DNA from: JAJPGZ01 sp038229295
GTDB taxonomy: Bacteria > Verrucomicrobiota > Verrucomicrobiia > Chthoniobacterales > UBA10450
Length of the DNA: 53,489 nucleotides
NCBI GenBank assembly: GCA_038229295.1
Contig: JBBROO010000018.1
Coordinates: 1 to 53,489, forward strand
Direction of reading: 5' to 3'
Shown here: positions 48,612 through 53,489 of the stretch, in pieces
How the letters are laid out: each line of letters begins with the position of its first letter
Numbering within the stretch: position 1 is the first letter of the stretch
Made by a program: the position numbers and the translations under genes
Notes under the pieces: model-generated
Databases searched by the model: none
The model's input: only the letters and a program-made list of their open reading frames with translations
What the model was told of the DNA's origin: nothing

Positions 48612-50470
48612 ACGAGCGACGTCTTACTGCCATTCTCGCGGCTGACATGGTCGGTTACAGCCGGCAGATGGGACAGAACGAAGCTGGGACACTCGCGGCG
48701 CTGAAAAGTGTGCGCGCGGATTTGATCGACAAGAGCATTGCCGCGAACAAGGGCCGGATCGTGAAAGAGACGGGCGACGGTGTCCTGGCGGAGTTTTCCA
48801 GCGTGGTCAATGCCGTCGCGTGCGCCGCAGCGATTCAAAGCGCGTTGCACGATCGCAATTCGAAACTGTCGGCTAACGAATGCATTGAATTCCGAATCGG
48901 AGTAAACCTGGGCGACGTCATTGTCGAAGATGACGATATCTATGGCGACGGCGTAAACGTCGCCACGCGATTGGAAAGCATTGCCGAGCCGGGTGGAATT
49001 ACGGTCTCGGGCTCAGTCCGCGATCAGGTAGGAAATCGCCTCGATCTTCATTTCGAAGACCGGGGCGAACAACAACTCAAGAACATCGACAAGCCCATAC
49101 GCGTCTACGATGTCTTATTAGAGACGCCGGAAATTACGCGCGTGAACGTGACCGAAGGGAAGAGACCCTCGATCGCCGTATTGCCGTTCACAAACATGAG
49201 CGGCGATCCGGAACAGGAATATTTCAGCGACGGCATCACCGAAGACATCATCACTGATTTGTCGAAAGTGTCGGGGTTGTTCGTGGTCGCGCGCTACAGC
49301 GCATTTATCTACAAAGGAAAAGCTGCGAAAGTGGAACAGGTGGGGCGCGATCTCGGAGTCGCGCACGTTCTCGAAGGTAGTGTGCGAAAAGCGAACGCGC
49401 GTGTTCGCGTGACTGCGCAGCTCATCAATGCCGCTGACGGCAGCCACGTTTGGGGCGATCGATTCGATCGCGACCTGACCGATATCTTCGCGATTCAAGA
49501 CGAGATCACGCACGCGATCGTCGAGCAGTTGAAAGTCAAACTTCTCCCGCAGGAGAAGATGTCGATCCAAAAACCGCCCACCGACAATGTTGACGCTTAC
49601 AATTATTACCTGAAAGGTCGCGAACTCTTCCATCGCGGCTCGAAATCCGGTTACAAGGCGGCGCGGGAATTGTTCGTGAAAGCCACCGAGCTGGATGCAG
49701 CTTACGCGCGCGCGTACGCGGGAATCGCTGACTGCGACACATTCCTCTACTTGCGAACGCCGGAGCCAATTTCATTCGAGGCCATCCTCGCCATGAGCGA
49801 AAAGGCGCTCGCGCTCGATAATGATTTAGCCGAAGCGCACGCATCGCGCGGCGCGGCTTTGTCGGCGGTGAAGCGTTATGCCGAAGCCGAAACCGAATTC
49901 GAGAAAGCCATCACACTCGATGCGAATTCGTACGAAGCGCATTATTTCTATGCTCGCGCTTGCGTCTTCCAAGGTAAGACCGAACAAGCAACCGCGTTAT
50001 TCGAGCGCGCGGCCGCGATTAAGCCCGATGATTATTCAGCTGTTTGCATATTGGTCCAATTTTATAATTCGTTAGGTCGAAAGCAGGATGCGCAAGAGAC
50101 GGCCCGCCGAGGCGCTAAACTGGCCGAGCGGCACCTCACACTGCATCCAGACGACGCCAAAGCAGCCGAGCTCGGTTCCGGCGCCCTTATCGAAATCGGC
50201 GAGTTCGATCGGGCGCGGGAGTGGATTGCCCGCGCGCTTGCAATTGAACCCGACAATCCGGTGACTCTTTACAATGCGGCATGCACGCTGTCTCTGTTAG
50301 GCGATTTCGATGAAGCATTCGAACTTCTAGAACGCGGCGCACGCCTCGGCGGACCGGAATGGGGTCGATGGGTCGAACACGACTCGATGCTCGATCCGAT
50401 ACGCGAGGATCCGCGGTATGGAGCGCTGCTTGAGACACTTCGTAATCGCGAAAGCGCGCGCGGTTCTTGA
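48605..50470 (+). CDS. Adenylate cyclase-type protein: class III domain, FlgO-like domain, TPR (soluble)
   Basis: 621 residues. A standard class III cyclase domain (about 5-175): Asp14 in LAADMVGYS, Lys54 and Asp58 in VKETGDGVLAEF, Asn118 and Arg122 in GDGVNVATRLESIAEPGG, that is, all catalytic residues present. Then PSIAVLPFTNMSGDPEQEYF and SDGITEDIITDLSKVSGLFV (FlgO/TolB-N-like), followed by about six TPRs (AEAHASRGAALSAVKRYAEA, YEAHYFYARACVFQGKTEQA and so on). No transmembrane helix is visible. It is the only one of the three cyclases here with the complete standard set. Overlaps the fabH stop by 7 bases and may be coupled. No 10-mer in the gene. Confidence 0.88.
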   Translation: MVNERRLTAILAADMVGYSRQMGQNEAGTLAALKSVRADLIDKSIAANKGRIVKETGDGVLAEFSSVVNAVACAAAIQSALHDRNSKLSANECIEFRIGVNLGDVIVEDDDIYGDGVNVATRLESIAEPGGITVSGSVRDQVGNRLDLHFEDRGEQQLKNIDKPIRVYDVLLETPEITRVNVTEGKRPSIAVLPFTNMSGDPEQEYFSDGITEDIITDLSKVSGLFVVARYSAFIYKGKAAKVEQVGRDLGVAHVLEGSVRKANARVRVTAQLINAADGSHVWGDRFDRDLTDIFAIQDEITHAIVEQLKVKLLPQEKMSIQKPPTDNVDAYNYYLKGRELFHRGSKSGYKAARELFVKATELDAAYARAYAGIADCDTFLYLRTPEPISFEAILAMSEKALALDNDLAEAHASRGAALSAVKRYAEAETEFEKAITLDANSYEAHYFYARACVFQGKTEQATALFERAAAIKPDDYSAVCILVQFYNSLGRKQDAQETARRGAKLAERHLTLHPDDAKAAELGSGALIEIGEFDRAREWIARALAIEPDNPVTLYNAACTLSLLGDFDEAFELLERGARLGGPEWGRWVEHDSMLDPIREDPRYGALLETLRNRESARGS

Positions 50471-50475
50471 TCTGA

Positions 50476-51333
50476 ATGTTGATCGAAACCCACGCGCATC
50501 TCGATTATCCCGATTTCGCGGAGGACTTCGACGATGTCCTGCGGCGCGCGAATGAAGCGGGCGTTACCCGTATCATCACCATCGGCACTTCGATCGAGAG
50601 TAGCCGGCGCGCTGTCGATCTTGCCGGAAAGTATCCGAACGTTTTCGCAGTGGTCGGCGTTCATCCGACCTCTGTCGAAGAAACAGATGCGGACATCATC
50701 ACTCCCTTACGAGAACTCGCGAGACACCCGCGCGTCGTCGCAATCGGTGAGACCGGTCTGGATTATCGTCATTTGCCGAGTGAGAAAATTTTGAAACCAA
50801 CGCCGGCATGGCTGGCGGAGATGCCGTTGAACGATCCATCCGAGCCGAGCGCCGCCATCGCGGATGGCGCTTACAAATCAAAACAAGCGGAGCTCTTCCA
50901 AGAACAAGTCGAACTCGCTGTTGAGCTCGGATTGAATGTGGTGATCCATCAGCGTGATGCGTGGGATGACACACTCGAGATCATGCGCGCGTATTCGGGA
51001 AAAGTGCGCGGAGTGTTTCATTGCTTCGGCGGCGCGCTCGACCAGGCGAATGAAGTTGTCGATCTTGGCCATCTCGTTTCTTTCACCGGCATTGTCACTT
51101 TCAAGAACGGAAAGGAAGTGCGCGAAGTCGCCGCGCGCGTGCCGCTCGATAAGTTCATGGTCGAAACGGATTGCCCATATCTAGCGCCGGTTCCGTTTCG
51201 CGGAAAACGCGCGGAGCCAGCGCACACGCGTTTAGTGGCCGAGGAGATCGCGAAAGCGCGCAATGTTCCGCTCGAAGAAATCGCTGGCGCAACTAGCGCG
51301 ACTGCGGAACAATTCTTTCGATTCACTCGATGA
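50476..51333 (+). CDS. tatD: TatD-family metal-dependent deoxyribonuclease
   Basis: 285 residues. IETHAHLDYPDF, VVGVHPT, AIGETGLDYR, NVVIHQRDAWDDTLEIM, VFHCFGGALDQA and KFMVETDCPYLAPVPFRGKR with HTRLV are the amidohydrolase metal ligands and signature of TatD. About 40 residues (HLPSEKILKPTPAWLAEMPL and following), between GLDYR and the next helix, are an insertion compared with the usual about 260-residue enzyme. The gene lies 5 bases after the cyclase and overlaps the L,D-transpeptidase gene by 4. Two 10-mers encode VDLA and VDLG. Confidence 0.9.
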   Translation: MLIETHAHLDYPDFAEDFDDVLRRANEAGVTRIITIGTSIESSRRAVDLAGKYPNVFAVVGVHPTSVEETDADIITPLRELARHPRVVAIGETGLDYRHLPSEKILKPTPAWLAEMPLNDPSEPSAAIADGAYKSKQAELFQEQVELAVELGLNVVIHQRDAWDDTLEIMRAYSGKVRGVFHCFGGALDQANEVVDLGHLVSFTGIVTFKNGKEVREVAARVPLDKFMVETDCPYLAPVPFRGKRAEPAHTRLVAEEIAKARNVPLEEIAGATSATAEQFFRFTR

Positions 51334-52007
51334 GAATAGGTAGAACGCGATCTCCGAGCGTGTTGGCAAAACCAAGCGGCAAAGCCGCCACATTTTTAAC
51401 ATCGCGCCCGGAGGTCGCGATCCACCTTGCGCTGATTACGCTTTTTCTTTCGTCGTGCACCGCGCCGGACACGCAGCACCACATCGTCATCAGCGCGCGT
51501 GAACAGAAATTGGCGCTGCTGGATAAAGGCCAATTGGTGGCGACGTATCCGATTTCGACATCGAAGTTTTGTCTAAGCGATCGGCCCGGAAGTTATGGAA
51601 CGCCGTTAGGCGAATTAGAAATTGCCGATAAGATCGGCGACAGAGCGCCACTCGGAACGGTTTTCAAAAATCGCCGACGCACCGGCGAAGTCATCGCCGT
51701 CGATGCGCCGGGACGCGATCCGATCGTCACGCGCATCATTTGGCTGCGTGGGCGCGAAGGACAAAACGCGAATGCGTTCGCGCGCGACATTTACATTCAC
51801 GGCACGCCGGAAGAGAAGAACATCGGGCGGCGCGCCAGCTACGGCTGCATTCGCATGCGCTCGACCGACATCATTCATCTTTACGATTTGGTCGGGCGCG
51901 GCGCGCAGGTGACGATTGTCGATCTTCCACTCGCCGCTGTCGTGCCGAGCTTGAACTCGGCGTCGAGCATGGCATCGACGAATCATGCGGTCGGCGTGAT
52001 TCGTTAG
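51330..52007 (+). CDS. L,D-transpeptidase (YkuD) lipoprotein
   Basis: 225 residues. The N-terminus carries a lipobox-like TLFLSSCTAPD. The YkuD domain (about 51-200) ends with the catalytic motif IYIHGTPEEKNIGRRASYGC followed by IRM, with His and Cys correctly spaced. It forms 3-3 peptidoglycan crosslinks or attaches lipoproteins in the periplasm. The start overlaps tatD (ATGA). The end overlaps the convergent rph by 4 bases. A 10-mer encodes TIVDLP near the end. Confidence 0.88.
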   Translation: MRIGRTRSPSVLAKPSGKAATFLTSRPEVAIHLALITLFLSSCTAPDTQHHIVISAREQKLALLDKGQLVATYPISTSKFCLSDRPGSYGTPLGELEIADKIGDRAPLGTVFKNRRRTGEVIAVDAPGRDPIVTRIIWLRGREGQNANAFARDIYIHGTPEEKNIGRRASYGCIRMRSTDIIHLYDLVGRGAQVTIVDLPLAAVVPSLNSASSMASTNHAVGVIR

Positions 52008-52768
52008 TTAGGCGACGCGACCAGGAGACGCGCGAGCACGGCGCGTTGAGCAGCGATCAATTGCCCGATGCCGCTGCGCGCGAGCGCGAGCATTTCATCG
52101 AGCTGTGACTGCGCGAAGGTGGCTTCCTCGCCTGAGCCTTGCACTTCGACAAACTCGCCGTCTTCGGTTGCAACGAGATTGAAATCGACCGTGACCGTTT
52201 TGTCTTCCTCGTAGTTAAGATCGACAATCGCATTTCCATCGAGCACGCCGGCGCTGACCGCGGCGACCAGTTTGCGAATCGGCGACACGTTCAATTTCTT
52301 TTGTTCGACGAGTTTTCGACAGGCGATGGCAACGGCCAGACTGGCTCCCGTGATCGCGGCGGTGCGCGTTCCGCCGTCCGCCTGGAGCACGTCGCAATCG
52401 ATCCACATCGTGCGCGGTCCAAGTTTTTCAAGATCGACAACGGCACGCAGGGATCGACCGATTAATCTTTGAATCTCGGAACTGCGGCCGTCGAGTCGAC
52501 CTTTGGAAATGTCGCGCGGCTTTCGCGTGTTGGTCGAATACGGCAGCATCGAATACTCCGCGGTCAGCCAACCGCCCGTGACGCCTTGTTCTTTCATCCA
52601 ACGCGGCACGCCGTCTTCGATCATCACGCCGCAAATGACGCGCGTGTTTCCCATGGCGACGAGGACCGATCCGCTCGCGTGCGGCGCAATGTTCAACTCG
52701 AAATTGATGGAGCGGATGTGATCGGGCGCGCGGCCGTCGCTGCGTTGAAGAGAAGAGTGCAAGTCCAC
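52004..52768 (-). CDS. rph: Ribonuclease PH
   Basis: 254 residues. RSDGRAPDHIRSINFELNIA, SGSVLVAMGNTRVICGVMIE, GGWLTAEYSMLPYSTNTRKP, RSSEIQRLIGRSLRAVVDLE, IDCDVLQADGGTRTAAITGA and NYEEDKTVTVDFNLV are RNase PH signatures. This phosphate-dependent 3'-exonuclease trims tRNA ends. Two 10-mers lie inside. It lies beside the repeat block and the truncated SDR gene. Confidence 0.95.
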   Translation of the reverse strand: MDLHSSLQRSDGRAPDHIRSINFELNIAPHASGSVLVAMGNTRVICGVMIEDGVPRWMKEQGVTGGWLTAEYSMLPYSTNTRKPRDISKGRLDGRSSEIQRLIGRSLRAVVDLEKLGPRTMWIDCDVLQADGGTRTAAITGASLAVAIACRKLVEQKKLNVSPIRKLVAAVSAGVLDGNAIVDLNYEEDKTVTVDFNLVATEDGEFVEVQGSGEEATFAQSQLDEMLALARSGIGQLIAAQRAVLARLLVASPN

Positions 52769-52835
52769 AGATTACGCAGATTAACACAGATTAAAATCGC
52801 CTCCGAAAATCTGCGGAAATCTGCGAAATCTGTGG
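52769..52835. repeat. GCAGATT-type inverted repeat
   Basis: CCACAGATTACGCAGATTAA, then CACAGATT, and later ATCTGCGGAAATCTGCG and AATCTGTGGA, form an imperfect inverted repeat with three direct subunits. It lies between rph and the SDR remnant and has no ORF. Confidence 0.65.
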
Positions 52836-52845
52836 ATAACAAATC

Positions 52846-52989
52846 TTAGCCGTTCACGACGCGGCCGCCGTTGGGATGCAACACCTGGCCGGTGATGTAT
52901 GAGGAATCCTCGGAAGCGAGAAAAACAAAACAGGTCGCCACTTCTTCGGGCTCGCCCGCGCGGCCAAGCAGTTGTGCGGCAAAGATTTT
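52846..52989 (-). pseudogene. C-terminal fragment of a short-chain dehydrogenase/reductase
   Basis: 47 residues upstream of the stop TAA. LLGRAGEPEEVATCFVFLAS followed by EDSSYITGQVLHPNGGRVVN is the last quarter of a classical SDR (GRxGxPEEvA...FLASdxssyiTGqvl.vdGG). An in-frame TGA at 52990-52992 ends the open frame upstream, and no SDR N-terminal sequence exists beyond. About 200 residues are missing. The break coincides with the start of the 23S rRNA leader, so it is either a genuine rearrangement at an rRNA locus or an assembly joint. Confidence 0.85.
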
Positions 52990-53349
52990 TCAAAAAGTTG
53001 CGTTTCGTCGGTTGACGAAAGGAACGTGGTGACTAAGATAGCCACCCCGCCGAGCGCGGGATCCTTCGCAAGGAGGGTTGTTCTTGTACATTTTGGGACT
53101 GCAAATTGAACTCAATTTTGTCCCGACAACGATAAACGAAGGCGTGATTCGAAAGTCGGAGGCGAGGTTGAGTTTTTTTGTCGCCCAAAATGTGCGGAAG
53201 CTGGTTCTTTGACATCTACATACAGGGTAGTAAGAAAGTACAACTTTAAGAGCTGAGTCTGAAATAAAGAGGCTGGAGGTTAAGATCTTCAGCCCGAGAG
53301 TTTCAGTTATCATAAAAATCTCTGGTCCCGCAAGGGACCGGAACAGATT
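52990..53349 (+). promoter_or_regulatory. Leader/spacer upstream of 23S rRNA with two candidate promoters
   Basis: 360 bases without a gene. TTGACG (53012-53017), 16 bases, then TAAGAT (53034-53039), and TTGACA (53209-53214), 16 bases, then TAAGAA (53231-53236) are promoter-like pairs. GGTTCTTTGACAT at 53203 resembles the pre-rRNA element seen upstream of rRNA genes in several phyla. A perfect hairpin GGTCCC-GCAA-GGGACC lies at 53324-53339. No tRNA and no 16S or 5S rRNA sequence was seen. Confidence 0.45.

Positions 53350-53489
<140 letters not shown>

Larger units (their letters stand above)
37..51610. repeat. Second iterated word, GCCTAACGA / TCGTTAGGC (core CCTAACG)
   Basis: CCTAACG begins on the + strand at 37, 1967, 5188, 8790, 9530, 10758, 13003, 15488, 15881, 16335, 24848, 25431, 28306, 29323, 30098, 37736, 39329, 39538, 40417, 47681 and 48353. 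CGTTAGG begins at 3756, 6520, 6826, 10070, 11528, 17753, 20134, 22824, 23085, 27493, 33340, 33725, 40015, 42068, 42444, 43125, 47133, 50070 and 51604. That is 40 copies against roughly 6 to 7 expected for a 7-mer on two strands. About 31 extend to the 8-mer GCCTAACG, where about 1.6 are expected. Two of its six frames contain a stop codon (TAA or TAG), so inside genes it is confined to the other four. Many one-base variants exist as well. Function unknown. Confidence 0.85.
14..52438. repeat. Highly iterated 10-mer AAGATCGACA / TGTCGATCTT, dispersed over the whole window
   Basis: Counted by eye. The 9-base core AAGATCGAC starts on the + strand at 14, 1933, 2616, 4177, 7965, 10821, 11348, 11861, 12631, 14213, 14787, 17049, 21715, 21763, 24612, 27259, 27292, 27577, 28753, 30653, 31091, 31728, 31951, 32263, 36475, 39812, 40600, 42553, 42568, 43270, 43498, 43712, 44194, 45451, 45867, 52217 and 52430. 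Its complement GTCGATCTT starts at 257, 3043, 4001, 4677, 4924, 5387, 9132, 9806, 11218, 11549, 12068, 15607, 15655, 16009, 19766, 21221, 23984, 26945, 28252, 29210, 30810, 32920, 33917, 35048, 37338, 38090, 38106, 39383, 39797, 40384, 41331, 43096, 44759, 46023, 46856, 47850, 48249, 50614, 51058 and 51918. All but three are followed by A (positions 21715, 37338 and 46023 differ). Preferred flanks are GC before and AT or AA after. None of the six frames contains a stop codon, and about 70 copies lie inside genes. Function unknown; it behaves like an uptake sequence or a HIP1-type repeat. Confidence 0.95.

Noticed and set aside
14..52438. Reading the 10-mer copies as paired stem-loop terminators, as for Haemophilus uptake sequences
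   Set aside because: Inverted pairs close enough to fold are rare. The only tight pairs (38090/38106, 42553/42568, 27259/27292) are in direct orientation, and most copies are single and within genes. The inverted pair 39797/39812 lies inside a gene.

Overview
The window is a chromosomal segment of a moderately GC-rich, Gram-negative, free-living heterotroph. It carries an LPS/KDO export cluster (kdsA-lptC-lptA-lptB), an ammonium transporter, an hprK-ptsH-ptsI regulatory phosphotransferase chain and many housekeeping genes. The gene set (GatB with AsnRS, HprK/EI/HPr without sugar EII genes, a GxxExxY protein, many 'HPERSEGPR'-type and 'TTGTAGCTGCCGCC'-type palindromic repeats) and the 23S rRNA 5' end best fit a soil Verrucomicrobiota (Spartobacteria/Chthoniobacterales-like). 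This placement is an inference. No tRNA, CRISPR array, prophage or transposase gene was seen.

Layout. 1-1.2 kb: 5' part of an ammonium transporter, then a hypothetical gene split by a probable frameshift, bounded by inverted REP-like repeats. 1.3-5.8 kb: acetate-type transporter, DJ-1/PfpI protein, and an ECF sigma / anti-sigma-like / PDZ operon divergent from an NTF2-like secreted protein. 5.8-10.4 kb: a GH26-like secreted glycosidase coupled to a GH18-like + NodB deacetylase + GT2 fusion (polysaccharide synthesis). 10.5-16.1 kb: gamma-carbonic-anhydrase-like protein, glycerate kinase, gatB, GxxExxY, CvpA-like, aroC. 16.2-21.8 kb: reverse transsulfuration genes (cystathionine gamma-lyase/synthase and cystathionine beta-synthase) split by a nucleotide-cyclase gene, then a thioredoxin-like protein. 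22-35 kb: rpsA, nitroreductase, MBOAT/SGNH acyltransferase pair, flavoprotein, a second cyclase, asnS, speA. 35-45 kb: bifunctional nuclease, ptsI-ptsH-hprK, PLP decarboxylase, LPS export operon, membrane protein, universal stress protein. 45-52.8 kb: coaD-DUF177-rpmF-plsX-fabH (CoA/fatty acid), a third cyclase, tatD, L,D-transpeptidase, rph. 52.8-53.5 kb: a truncated SDR gene abutting the leader and 5' end of a 23S rRNA gene.

The strongest unexplained signal runs through the whole window. The non-palindromic 10-mer AAGATCGACA (complement TGTCGATCTT) occurs about 74 times, and its 9-base core 77 times, about 1.4 per kb. It is evenly split between strands, mostly inside genes, in every reading frame, where chance predicts less than one copy. 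A second short word, GCCTAACGA-like (core CCTAACG, about 40 copies), is also over-represented. Their behaviour resembles DNA uptake sequences (Neisseria DUS, Haemophilus USS) or the cyanobacterial HIP1 repeat. I know of no described system with these words. All counts were made by eye.
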